A stretch of 64,000 bases of DNA from Pontibacillus chungwhensis (GTDB lineage: Bacteria > Bacillota > Bacilli > Bacillales > BH030062): assembly GCF_030166655.1 (NCBI RefSeq), contig NZ_CP126446.1:3844001-3908000 (forward strand), in the 5' to 3' direction. The position numbers were made by a program, and so were the translations under genes. Of this stretch, positions 44,524-52,744 are shown one piece after another; the stretch's first letter is position 1, and each line of letters begins with the position of its first letter. The notes under the pieces are model-generated. The model was not told where the DNA came from. It ran no database searches and worked only from the letters and a program-made list of their open reading frames with translations.

Positions 44524-45798
44524 TTAGCTTGTTTGCTGCTGTTTGTGCGGCGTTCTAGAGAAGACTTCTGGATAGCCATAGCTTCCGTGCTCACTCATAT
44601 CAAGCCCAAGAAGCTCTTCTTCTTTCGATACGCGCATACCGCCCATTGCTTTTTGGATGATTTTAAGGAAAACGAATGATACAACAAATGCATACAGACC
44701 GCTAGCTCCAACGCCAAGAGCCTGAACGCCTAGTTGTTCAAATCCTCCGCCGTATAGAAGACCAGCGCGACCACCGTTTGCTGCTGCAAGTTCTGGAGTA
44801 GCGAAGAAACCAGTTGATAGGGTGCCCCAAACTCCCGCAACACCGTGAACCGATAGAGCAAAGATTGGATCATCAATTTGTCGTTTCTCGAAGAAGGACA
44901 TGCTGTAATGAACAATTACACCTGCAATCAGTCCAATGACAACCGCTGCCCAAGGAGCTACGAACGCACAAGACGCTGTGATGGCAACGAGACCTGCCAG
45001 AGCACCGTTTAGCATCGTTGTAATCTGACATTTCTTCGTAAGAATCATCGTAATGAACATCGCAGCAACCGCCCCAGCCGCTGCAGCCAATTGTGTATTT
45101 AAAGCAACGTAACCAAAGAATGCACCGTCGACAGAAACCGTACTGCCTGCGTTGAAACCGAACCAACCTACCCATAAAAGGAGGACAGCGAGTGATGTAT
45201 AGACTTGGTTGTGACCTTCGATTTCATTTACACTTCCGTCTTTATTGTATTTGCCAATCCGCGGCTTCAAGATCATTGTAGCCGCAAGTGCTGCCATAGC
45301 TCCCGTTAAGTGAACGACTGTAGAACCAGCGAAGTCTTGCTTCCCATGTTCTGATAACCAGCCCCCACCCCAAATCCAATGAGCGACAACAGGATAGATA
45401 AAGACAGAGAATAATACCGCAAACCAGATATAAGATGAAAGCTTCGCGCGTTCAGCAAACCCTCCAAACGCAATCGTTAGAGCAATCCCTGCGAAAGCGA
45501 GTTGGAATACAAAGAATACCGTTTCAGCTAAATCTCCTCCAGCATCGATCGTTCCGCCGTAGAAGAAGTTCGACAACCCAACGAATGCATTCCCTTCACC
45601 AAAAATCAATCCATATCCAACTGCCCAAAAGACTAAAGATGAAATCCCAAATGTGAATATCGTTTTCCCAGCAATATGACCCGCATTCTTCATGCGTGTG
45701 GATCCCGCTTCTAAAAGGATAAACCCACCTATCATTAAAATAACCAAAATAGCAGATACCATCGTCCACAAACTGTTCATCATACCTATTTCACTCAC
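44524..45798 (-). CDS. amtB: Ammonium transporter
   Basis: Amt/MEP/Rh channel for ammonium uptake, 424 residues and 11 membrane helices expected. LLEAGSTRMKNAGH (about 28-41), HWIWGGGWLSEHGKQDFAGSTVVHLTGA (about 135-162; includes the first pore His), and SVHGVAGVWGTLSTG (second pore His). GTG start with AAGGAGGAG upstream. A GlnR/TnrA box lies in the leader. No GlnK/PII gene follows, unlike many amtB loci. Confidence 0.95.
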   Translation of the reverse strand: MSEIGMMNSLWTMVSAILVILMIGGFILLEAGSTRMKNAGHIAGKTIFTFGISSLVFWAVGYGLIFGEGNAFVGLSNFFYGGTIDAGGDLAETVFFVFQLAFAGIALTIAFGGFAERAKLSSYIWFAVLFSVFIYPVVAHWIWGGGWLSEHGKQDFAGSTVVHLTGAMAALAATMILKPRIGKYNKDGSVNEIEGHNQVYTSLAVLLLWVGWFGFNAGSTVSVDGAFFGYVALNTQLAAAAGAVAAMFITMILTKKCQITTMLNGALAGLVAITASCAFVAPWAAVVIGLIAGVIVHYSMSFFEKRQIDDPIFALSVHGVAGVWGTLSTGFFATPELAAANGGRAGLLYGGGFEQLGVQALGVGASGLYAFVVSFVFLKIIQKAMGGMRVSKEEELLGLDMSEHGSYGYPEVFSRTPHKQQQTS

Positions 45799-45821
45799 TG
45801 TAACTCCTCCTTAACGTTTTA

Positions 45822-45838
45822 TGTTAGGTTTTCTAACA
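45822..45838. promoter_or_regulatory. GlnR/TnrA box upstream of amtB
   Basis: TGTTAGGTTTTCTAACA fits TGTNA-N7-TNACA exactly. It is 24 nt upstream of the GTG start and downstream of the putative promoter, a repressor position. Confidence 0.75.
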
Positions 45839-45850
45839 TGAGATGTGTAT

Positions 45851-45881
45851 ATTATATTACAAGTTTTCTGATAATTGTCAA
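45851..45881 (-). promoter_or_regulatory. Putative amtB promoter
   Basis: -35 TTGACA (45876-45881). -10 is either TAATAT (45854-45859, 16-nt spacer) or TATAAT (45851-45856, 19-nt spacer). Confidence 0.6.
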
Positions 45882-45901
45882 CAATTTAAACACAAATTTA
45901 A

Positions 45902-45938
45902 AAAACGCTTAATCTGCCAGGCTTAGATTAAGCGTTTT
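45902..45938 (-). terminator. Terminator of the antiporter-oxidoreductase operon (overlaps the CDS end)
   Basis: 14-bp stem AAAACGCTTAATCT / AGATTAAGCGTTTT. The last codons and stop of the oxidoreductase gene are inside the stem. Confidence 0.85.
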
Positions 45939-47172
45939 CATCTTTGGTTTTATTGGATTTTTTAGGTGAGCGAAAAAATGAAAAAATAGGCGCGTCTGGA
46001 TGACTCCCTTTTACAATAAAGTCTCGAATTAACTCAGCTGCAATGGTACAATACATCGTTCCATTGCCTCCGTAGTTTAGCGCGAAGAAACTCCGAGGAA
46101 ATTCTGGTTGAGGGCCAATAATCGGAAACCCATCATGCGTACTTCCAAATACAGCCCCCCAGTAATAATCCGCTCGAATACCTTCTAAACCTGGAAACAG
46201 AGCCCTTAACGAGTCAAGAAGTTGATCCCTTTTGGATTGTAAAGATCGTTCTCTTTGACCTTTTCCTATAAACGTTTCATCCAATCCGCCTATTACAATA
46301 CGGTTATCTGCTGTCGTGCGTGCGTACAAATAGGGCCTCGCCGTCTCCCAAATTAAGCATCGATCCTTCCAACCCGGGAAGTGAGAAACGGGCTCTGTTG
46401 CAATCGCAAAAGACGTTTCTAATACCGCATTTTTGTTCCGCTTCATCTGCTGCGCTTCGTATCCTGTGGCATACACCACGAACTTAGAACGAATGGTGAA
46501 ATCCCCTTTTACAAGGAGTGTCACTTCCCCTTCATCCTCATGATGATCCACGACTTCTGTGTTCTCAAACACTCGAAGACCTTTCTTCTCATTGGCATCT
46601 ATGAGGCCAATCGTAAAGGTAAACGGATTGATCTCGGCATCCCCTTTCGCATAGATCGCACCAGGTTTTGAAAATGAGAAGGAGCGCTCTATGTCCTGCT
46701 GCTCTAAATAATCTACTCGGAATCCATACTTCTTTAGCGTTTTATACTCTGCTTGCAAAAAAGGAAGGTCCTGAACAGATGATGCAAAGCACAGGCTGTC
46801 ACGCTTTATAAAGTCAGGGTCTACCGTACATTCTTCTGCTAAAGCTTGAACTTTATTAATGCCTTCCAAACACATCTGATAATAACGAAGGCCTTCTTGC
46901 TCTCCGTAAGTTGCCATGCAAGAAGTAAGCGACTTATCATTCGAAAATTGCAGTAATCCAGTATTAGCAGAAGTGGATCCTTGACCAATCTCCCGTTTAT
47001 CAACGAGGATGGTATCTAAACCTGCTTCCACTAGTTCTCTTGAGATAATCGCACCAGAAATCCCTCCTCCGACCACCACCACATCACAAGTTAGGTTAGC
47101 AGTGACCCGAGAATACCTCTTTCCCCCTTTGAATGTTTCCACCCACAATAAAGATCCAGACTTTAAATCCAT
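45928..47172 (-). CDS. FAD-dependent amino-acid/glycine oxidase-like oxidoreductase
   Basis: 414 residues, DAO/DadA-like fold. N-terminal dinucleotide motif VVVVGGGISGAIISRELVEAG (about 32-52), DKREIGQGSTSANTGLLQ (flavin contacts), and C-terminal NYGGNGTMYCTIAAELI. Substrate unknown; amine or D-amino acid oxidation is the family role. ATG 47172 is preferred over 47178, since GGAGG lies 7 nt before the former and abuts the latter. 21 nt downstream of the NhaC-like gene, hence one operon. Confidence 0.85.
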   Translation of the reverse strand: MDLKSGSLLWVETFKGGKRYSRVTANLTCDVVVVGGGISGAIISRELVEAGLDTILVDKREIGQGSTSANTGLLQFSNDKSLTSCMATYGEQEGLRYYQMCLEGINKVQALAEECTVDPDFIKRDSLCFASSVQDLPFLQAEYKTLKKYGFRVDYLEQQDIERSFSFSKPGAIYAKGDAEINPFTFTIGLIDANEKKGLRVFENTEVVDHHEDEGEVTLLVKGDFTIRSKFVVYATGYEAQQMKRNKNAVLETSFAIATEPVSHFPGWKDRCLIWETARPYLYARTTADNRIVIGGLDETFIGKGQRERSLQSKRDQLLDSLRALFPGLEGIRADYYWGAVFGSTHDGFPIIGPQPEFPRSFFALNYGGNGTMYCTIAAELIRDFIVKGSHPDAPIFSFFRSPKKSNKTKDENA

Positions 47173-47193
47173 ACCCATACCTCCTAGCTATTT

Positions 47194-48618
47194 TTACAAA
47201 AAGAAGGGCAAGGCCAAATACAAAACGGATGCTACGCCCGCAGCAATCGCTGCGGGCTTAAACTTAAATTTGGCGTAACGCACAGCATTTAAGTTTAAAA
47301 TCCCTGCTGTTGTATTGGTATTATCACTAAGCGGAGAAGAGAATGCCCCGAATGTTCCACTGGCAAACACAGCTCCTATTACAATTGGCAAGGAACTTCC
47401 GCTTACTGCCGCAATGGATACACCTACTGGCATCAAGATTCCCCACGTCCCCCATGATGATCCGATAAAATACGACAGGGCACATCCAATTAAGAAGACA
47501 AGGACCGCGACAAACGACGCGGGGATCCATTGAAGGGATTCTGATATGGTTTGAGCGAAATTCAGGGCTTCAGATCCTTTGCTCAAACCCCAGACCATAG
47601 CTAACAAAAGGATGACGCTCATCATTTCGTTGCCACCTTCAATCAGTTCATTCATTTGTTTACGAAGTGGATAAGAACGTATCTTTAAATAAATGATGAA
47701 CCACGCAATCGAAAGGACAACGGCTAAGACCATCGCATCTAACACATTCGCATTGATTAAGGCTTCGAATCCTTGGGCCCCTTCTTTTTTCACGCCGAGC
47801 ATATACATAAAGAAAAACGTGAAGATAATAACACTAGCTAACGGAAGGATGAGATGCCAAAAGTTCGAAGGAAGGTCTTTCGAAACAGAAGGATGACAGT
47901 CTTCCCATTGATCGTCATCATCCTCCCCTTCCTTTTCCTCTTCAGCCTTACTGTTTTCCGCATCGGTAGCTTGTTTCTTACTCTTATGAAAGAAGCTAAG
48001 ATAGAATCCAATAAGAATCATAGAGATCGCAAAGAAGTTAAACGGAATGCTTCGTAGGAAGAACATGTACGGGTCCCCTTCAATCCCGTTTTGATCCATC
48101 GCCATTCCAATAACAGAAGACATATATCCAACAAACGCAGTGGCCACAGGGACAAGGACAACAAATGGGGATGCTGTCGTTTCAATCACAAACCCAAGCT
48201 CTTGCTTTGTCATAGGTAACTTCTTTACCATCGCTTTCATAACAGGAGCAATTGTTACGATACGAAAGCTAGGAGCGCTGAACGTACCGAGGGCTGATAA
48301 CCATGTCAGAGCAAACGCCCCTTTTCGCCCAGAAATCTTTTCGGTTGCCGTTTGAACGAATCCTTTAATCCCGCCCGAGATGCGTACTAATCCAATTAAT
48401 CCTGAAAAAGCGTATAGGAAAATAATGATTTTTAAATTATTAGGATCTGACAATCCTTTAATGACGAATTCGAGTGCTTGCGTCATTCCGCCCAGCCAGT
48501 CTGGGGTTACGAGATAGCCTGCTACGACGACTCCGAAGAAGAGGCTGGGGATGACTTGTTTGGTGGCAATGGCGGTGATGACGACGACGATAAAGGGGAT
48601 GATTGAAAACCAGTTCAT
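47194..48618 (-). CDS. NhaC-family Na+/H+ antiporter
   Basis: 474 residues, about 11-12 membrane segments, ion-transporter superfamily. A charged loop after helix 6 (about 220-255, EEEKEGEDDDDQWED) is cytosolic and unusually acidic. C-terminal SYFIGSSWGTWGILMPVGV and FASGTFGAFSSPLSDNTNTTAGIL carry the polar membrane motifs typical of NhaC/MleN-like antiporters. The substrate could be Na+/H+ or a Na+-coupled organic acid. ATG 48618 with GAGGAG upstream; the longer ORF to 48672 is not supported. Confidence 0.85.
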   Translation of the reverse strand: MNWFSIIPFIVVVITAIATKQVIPSLFFGVVVAGYLVTPDWLGGMTQALEFVIKGLSDPNNLKIIIFLYAFSGLIGLVRISGGIKGFVQTATEKISGRKGAFALTWLSALGTFSAPSFRIVTIAPVMKAMVKKLPMTKQELGFVIETTASPFVVLVPVATAFVGYMSSVIGMAMDQNGIEGDPYMFFLRSIPFNFFAISMILIGFYLSFFHKSKKQATDAENSKAEEEKEGEDDDDQWEDCHPSVSKDLPSNFWHLILPLASVIIFTFFFMYMLGVKKEGAQGFEALINANVLDAMVLAVVLSIAWFIIYLKIRSYPLRKQMNELIEGGNEMMSVILLLAMVWGLSKGSEALNFAQTISESLQWIPASFVAVLVFLIGCALSYFIGSSWGTWGILMPVGVSIAAVSGSSLPIVIGAVFASGTFGAFSSPLSDNTNTTAGILNLNAVRYAKFKFKPAAIAAGVASVLYLALPFFL

Positions 48619-48826
48619 ACTTTTCTCCTCATTTCTAGGCGTGCTCTTCCTAGCATGTGAGAAAGCTGTCATTTTATGCTTTATAATAATGAGGCCGTTA
48701 CGGTTGAGAGTGCTAGGGGGTGACCGGGGAACGACTCGCTTTCCGCGGGCGAGCTGTCGAGCTTCCTCGTTCGCTAATGAACTGCACCCCTATTTTTGGA
48801 CACTATCCAAAATGGGAGGTGCAGAT

Positions 48827-49345
48827 ATGAACCAAGTAACACCAGGTATGAAACATGACATCGCTAAACGATACTTAAATGAAACAACAAGCTATCGATA
48901 TTTATCTAATGAAATTGGTGTTGATGACTCCGTAATCCGTTACTGGGTGAAACTTTATCAATATCACGGTGATGAGGCTTTTATTCCACCCTATACAAAC
49001 TATCCTGCTGAATTTAAAATGAAGGTAATTCAATTGATCGAAAATAAGAATTACTCGATTCGAGAAGCCTCTGCCATCTTTCGTGTTCCTCACTTCTCTA
49101 TGGTGAGACGATGGAGGAAAAAGTGGAAAGAAGGAGGCGTTAAGGCCCTTGAATCGGCAGGAAAGGGACGGTCTGAAATGAGTAATCGTAAGAACCAGAA
49201 TCAATCGGAACAGCCTTCTCAAAACGATATGAAAAAGATGCAGGAAGAGCTAGAATACCTTCGTGCCGAAAATGCATACCTAAAAAAGTTGAGAGCCTTA
49301 GTTCAAGAAAAAGACCAACAGACAACCAAATCAAAGCGCAAGTAG
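48827..49345 (+). CDS. IS3-family transposase OrfA
   Basis: 172 residues. Two helix-turn-helix units (MKHDIAKRYLNETTSYRYLSNEIG, about 8-31, and EFKMKVIQLIENKNYSIREASAIF, about 62-85), then a basic linker and a leucine-zipper-like coiled coil (MQEELEYLRAENAYLKKL). ATG 48827 with GAGGT upstream. A AAA AAG at 49282-49288, in the OrfA frame, is the classic slippery heptamer giving a -1 shift into the OrfB frame. Confidence 0.9.
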   Translation: MNQVTPGMKHDIAKRYLNETTSYRYLSNEIGVDDSVIRYWVKLYQYHGDEAFIPPYTNYPAEFKMKVIQLIENKNYSIREASAIFRVPHFSMVRRWRKKWKEGGVKALESAGKGRSEMSNRKNQNQSEQPSQNDMKKMQEELEYLRAENAYLKKLRALVQEKDQQTTKSKRK

Positions 49346-50184
49346 TGTATGAACTAAGGAACGATTTCTCGGTGAAACTTCTCGTTCAAGTTGCCGGACT
49401 AAAGCGCAATACTTATTATTATCAAGCCCTAAAAATGAATCAACAGGACCCAGACGGCGATCTTAAAGAGTCCATCTCTTCTATCTACCATGAGCACGCT
49501 GGTCGTTATGGTTATCGCCGTATTCACATGGAGCTCTTAAATCGCGGTTACAAGCTCAACCATAAAAAAGTAGCCCGCATCTTGAAAGAACTAGGTTTAA
49601 AAAGCAGAGTGCGACGCCAGAAGTATGTGTCGTACAAAGGTCAAGTTGGCAAAATCGCAGATAACACCCTTAACCGAGACTTCACAGCTCAAGCGCCAAA
49701 CCAAAAATGGGTAACGGATATAACGGAATTCAAGCTATTTGGTAAAAAGTTATATCTATCTCCTGTACAGGATTTATTTAATGGTGAAATCATTGCGTAT
49801 AACCTTGATTTCAGACCAACATATAAACTAGTTGAAACCATGTTAGAGGACGCTTTTGATCGTCTGACTGACGATGATGAACTACTAATGCATTCGGATC
49901 AAGGTGTCCACTATCAAATGCCTCAATACCGTAAGACCCTAGCGGAAAAGGGGATCGTCCAAAGTATGTCACGAAAAGGAAACTGCCATGACAATGCGGT
50001 GATAGAAAATTTCTTTAGTATTTTTAAGACAGAGTTTTTATATAATCAAACATTTGAGAACCTAGAGGATTTCAAACAAAAAATGGACCAGTATATCCAT
50101 TACTTCAACCATAAACGAATCAAAATGAAGCTCAACGGGAAAAGTCCGGTAGCTTATAGAGAACTTCACCAAGCTGCGGCTTGA
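49345..50184 (+). CDS. IS3-family transposase OrfB (DDE integrase, made by -1 frameshift)
   Basis: 279 residues from the nominal GTG, but the frame is open back through the slippery site at 49282, so the real product is an OrfAB fusion. rve/DDE domain: Asp125 (WVTDITEF), Asp185 (MHSDQGVHY), Glu221 (HDNAVIENFF), with 35 residues between the last two as expected. N-terminal HTH_21 region HAGRYGYRRIHMELLNRG. No frameshift or stop damage seen. Confidence 0.9.
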   Translation: MYELRNDFSVKLLVQVAGLKRNTYYYQALKMNQQDPDGDLKESISSIYHEHAGRYGYRRIHMELLNRGYKLNHKKVARILKELGLKSRVRRQKYVSYKGQVGKIADNTLNRDFTAQAPNQKWVTDITEFKLFGKKLYLSPVQDLFNGEIIAYNLDFRPTYKLVETMLEDAFDRLTDDDELLMHSDQGVHYQMPQYRKTLAEKGIVQSMSRKGNCHDNAVIENFFSIFKTEFLYNQTFENLEDFKQKMDQYIHYFNHKRIKMKLNGKSPVAYRELHQAAA

Positions 50185-50446
50185 TGAATGTGTCCAAATT
50201 TAAGGGTTCAGTGCACTAACGCTCTCTGCGGGATCTCGATCTAGCTCTCTCTCCCGCAGGAGTCTCCCCGTTCCCCGGTCACCCCTTATCAAAAATGGAG
50301 AAACGGCCCCACAGCTAAAATGAAGAGGGGGAGGCAAACGAAAAAACAAACCCCATTGCGAGCTACAGAAAGCGAGTAGTCCCCGAGCAAGCCCTAGCAC
50401 TTTTATAGGTAAGTAAAGACTCCTTTAACTTGTACCTCCATACAAA

Positions 50447-50474
50447 AAACCTTCAAGCATATGCTTGAAGGTTT
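50447..50474 (-). terminator. Palindromic terminator of the cta/gltB-like operon
   Basis: AAACCTTCAAGCAT and its perfect complement, followed on the minus strand by TTTGTATGG; 110 nt after the stop at 50585. Confidence 0.75.
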
Positions 50475-50524
50475 CGTTGGTGGAGAATAGTTAAAATTCT
50501 AACTATTGTTTCACGTGTAACTTT

Positions 50525-50557
50525 TCGACAAATTCCTTGTTATATCAAGGTTTGTCG
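50525..50557. repeat. Hairpin with TTTGTCGA arms
   Basis: CGACAAA-TT-CCTTG / CAAGG-TTTGTCG. On the minus strand the arm reads TTTGTCGAA, the exact Spo0A-box consensus; the other arm reads TTTGTCGAC on plus. It may be structure rather than a binding site. Confidence 0.45.
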
Positions 50558-50584
50558 ACGGTATTTTTATGGTTTGGCACCAAA

Positions 50585-52162
50585 TTATACCTTGTGTAAC
50601 CATTCGTCCATTGTGTAGGTTTGGCTTTCTTTAGTTTTATAGACAAGGTGGGATTGGTTTAGGCCTCTTGGTGATTGGGCGCCTACGGCTTCGGCGATGT
50701 AATAGAGTCCTTCTCGCATGGAGACGAGGTAGTTGCAGACTCTGTATTTCTTTTCTTCGATGCTTAAGGCTTTTTGTAGGTCCGGGTCTGTAGTGGCTAC
50801 TCCTACAGGGCAGTTGTTGGTGTGACAGACCTGGGCCATAATGCATCCAACGCTTAGCATGAATCCTCTTGCGATATTAATCATATCGGCTCCAAGAGCG
50901 AGTGCGGTGGCTGCTTTCTCTGGGGTTAGCAGTTTACCAGAGGCAATGATGTAGGTTTCGTCTCGCAGGCCGTACTTCTTCAGGAGCCCATGGACTAGTG
51001 GGAGACCTGAGAAGATCGGGAGTCCAACTCCTTCGGCCAATTCATAATAGGACGCTCCTGTTCCACCTTCACTTCCATCAACCGTAATAAAATCGGGTAT
51101 AATGCCTGTATCTTTTATGGCTTTTACAAGTGTTTCGACCTCATCATGGCTTCCGGCTACAATCTTCATTCCTACAGGCTTGCCCCCTACGTCTCGTAAT
51201 TCTTGTAGAAAGGAGAGCAATTGTTGAGGGGTATCGATTCCTTTAAAACGATTCGGGCTGTCGATTGATTGGCCCTCTTCTACCATTCGAATGCGGGCAA
51301 TTTCCTCGGAGACTTTCTCTCCGTCCAGGTGACCTCCACGGGTCTTTGCGCCTTGAGCTAATTTAAGTTCAAAAGCCTTCACTTGTTCTGTGTTGCATTT
51401 ATCTTTAAACTCTTCCCATGAAAAATCGCCGTCTTTTGTTCGGACACCAAACATGGCTGGACCAATTTGCATGATGATATCAACGTTCCCTTTTAAATGA
51501 TAGGGAGATAGACCTCCTTCTCCCGTATTCATCCACGTTCCACCAGCCATCCCGAGTCCTTCTGAGAGAGCCGTAATGGCTTTCTCCCCTAAGGATCCAT
51601 AACTCATAGCGGATTGGCCAATTACTCCTTTAACGTGAAAGGGGTGCTTGGCTCGATTGTTACCAAGTACAATGGCATCGTCCTCTTGAAGGTAATACGG
51701 CTTTATTTGATCGTCTTCCCTGTGTTCTTTTCGAGAGAACAGTTTCTCATCATCAATCTGGTAAGTTTTCGTCCGAACTTTAGGCTCTTGCTCTACACGG
51801 ATCTCTTCATCGAGAGTCGGGAACATGTGATTCACTAGGAAGAAGCCGTCCTCCTGAAAGGGGCGTTCCGATCCAAATCCAATCATCCGGCTGTTGTATT
51901 TACCAGCCACAACCACTTGTTGGAATTCCTTTCTCGAGAAAGGTTTCCCTTCATTGTCTTCATTAAATAAATACTGGCGTAATTCTGGTCCCATCTTCTC
52001 TATAAAGTAGCGCGCCTTTCCGAGAACAGGATAGTTTCTTAAAATCGAATGCTCCTTCTGATGTTCGTCATGAAAATAGACACGGAAAACCAGCAACAGT
52101 GGTATGAGAATAATGAGTAAAACAAGGCCGACTAATATGCTTAATAGAATGGTATTGATCAT
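50585..52162 (-). CDS. Membrane-anchored FMN glutamate-synthase-like protein (YerD-like)
   Basis: 525 residues. One N-terminal membrane helix (about 4-28), then the glutamate synthase large-subunit FMN/Fe-S barrel: SAMSYGSLGEKAITALSEG (about 186-204), NTGEGGLSPYHL, QGAKTRGGHLDGEKV, DGSEGGTGASYYE, and 3Fe-4S cysteines in GCIMAQVCHTNNCPVGVATTD. It lacks the amidotransferase domain, so it is not a complete GltB; the true substrate is unknown. 12 nt after cytochrome oxidase subunit III, in the same operon. Confidence 0.9.
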   Translation of the reverse strand: MINTILLSILVGLVLLIILIPLLLVFRVYFHDEHQKEHSILRNYPVLGKARYFIEKMGPELRQYLFNEDNEGKPFSRKEFQQVVVAGKYNSRMIGFGSERPFQEDGFFLVNHMFPTLDEEIRVEQEPKVRTKTYQIDDEKLFSRKEHREDDQIKPYYLQEDDAIVLGNNRAKHPFHVKGVIGQSAMSYGSLGEKAITALSEGLGMAGGTWMNTGEGGLSPYHLKGNVDIIMQIGPAMFGVRTKDGDFSWEEFKDKCNTEQVKAFELKLAQGAKTRGGHLDGEKVSEEIARIRMVEEGQSIDSPNRFKGIDTPQQLLSFLQELRDVGGKPVGMKIVAGSHDEVETLVKAIKDTGIIPDFITVDGSEGGTGASYYELAEGVGLPIFSGLPLVHGLLKKYGLRDETYIIASGKLLTPEKAATALALGADMINIARGFMLSVGCIMAQVCHTNNCPVGVATTDPDLQKALSIEEKKYRVCNYLVSMREGLYYIAEAVGAQSPRGLNQSHLVYKTKESQTYTMDEWLHKV

Positions 52163-52174
52163 TTTCTTTCCCTC

Positions 52175-52744
52175 CTAAAACAAGTACGGTCCATAAACGA
52201 ACGTAATAATAAACACCCAGATGATATCGACGAAGTGCCAATAGTAGCTGAAAATCTTTTGTTTTTCCCCGTAGGCTGCTGCAGGGATACGCGGGTAGTG
52301 GTAGCACAGTAAGAGCATCCACCCTATCCCGAATAAAACGTGTGAGGCATGAAGACCTACAAGAATATAGAAAGAGGACAAGAATAAGTTTTCTGTTAAT
52401 GTATAACCTTCTGACACATACATATAGAATTCGTGAATTTCAAACCCCATGAAAGCTGTAGCTAGAAGGATTGTTGTGATTAGCCCAACCCAAACGCCTT
52501 TTTGCTTCCCTTTTTCAAACGCCTTTTCACCGTAGTGAATGGTAGCACTGCTACTCAACAAACAAATCGAGGTGATCACGACGGTTCGCAATTCAAATGT
52601 TTCACTAGGTGTTGGATTAATAGCTGAAGGAGTGAAAAGGAAGTACGTCGCAAATAACGTAGCAAACATAATGAGTTCACCTATTAAATACAAAGCAAAC
52701 CCGAGCTGCTTATCGCCAAATAGCGCACTTTTATGTGTGGTCAT
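52175..52744 (-). CDS. ctaE: Cytochrome c oxidase subunit III
   Basis: 189 residues, five membrane helices of the short (non-fused) subunit III type. LGFALYLIGELIMFATLFATYF at 14-35, SSFYILVGLHASHVLFGIGW, and YYWHFVDIIWVFIITFVYGPYL at the end. The ATG lies inside the ctaD 3' end (14-nt overlap) with AGGAGG upstream, so it is translationally coupled. Confidence 0.93.
   Translation of the reverse strand: MTTHKSALFGDKQLGFALYLIGELIMFATLFATYFLFTPSAINPTPSETFELRTVVITSICLLSSSATIHYGEKAFEKGKQKGVWVGLITTILLATAFMGFEIHEFYMYVSEGYTLTENLFLSSFYILVGLHASHVLFGIGWMLLLCYHYPRIPAAAYGEKQKIFSYYWHFVDIIWVFIITFVYGPYLF

Larger units (their letters stand above)
48778..50215 (+). mobile_element. IS3-family (IS150-like) insertion sequence, complete
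   Basis: 1438 bp. Terminal inverted repeats of 26 bp with 21 matches, ends TGAACTGCACCC / GGGTTCAGTGCA (TG...CA type). 4-bp target duplication CTAA at 48774-48777 and 50216-50219. Two overlapping reading frames with a programmed -1 frameshift signal. Looks intact and potentially active. Confidence 0.93.
48693..50308. repeat. Family A element, copy A6, split by the IS element
   Basis: Left part 48693-48777, right part 50220-50308. Ends GGCCGTT / AACGGCC; arms GGGGTGACCGGGGAACG / CGTTCCCCGGTCACCCC (17 bp perfect, 48717-48733 and 50269-50285). Removing the IS plus one CTAA restores TTCGCTAACGCTCTCTGCGG of the A core. Confidence 0.85.
50309..50584. other. Intergenic remnant region before the glutamate-synthase-like gene
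   Basis: No ORF. 50320-50405 holds a decayed family A fragment (GAGCTACAGAAAGCGAGTAGTCCCCGAGC...CTAGCACTTTT). A 28-bp palindrome is at 50447-50474, and a hairpin with Spo0A-box-like arms at 50525-50557. Confidence 0.6.

Noticed and set aside
48551-48826. N-terminal extension of the IS OrfA upstream to 48551
   Set aside because: It would start inside the antiporter gene and cross the IS left end; the ATG at 48827 inside the IS has a proper ribosome-binding site.
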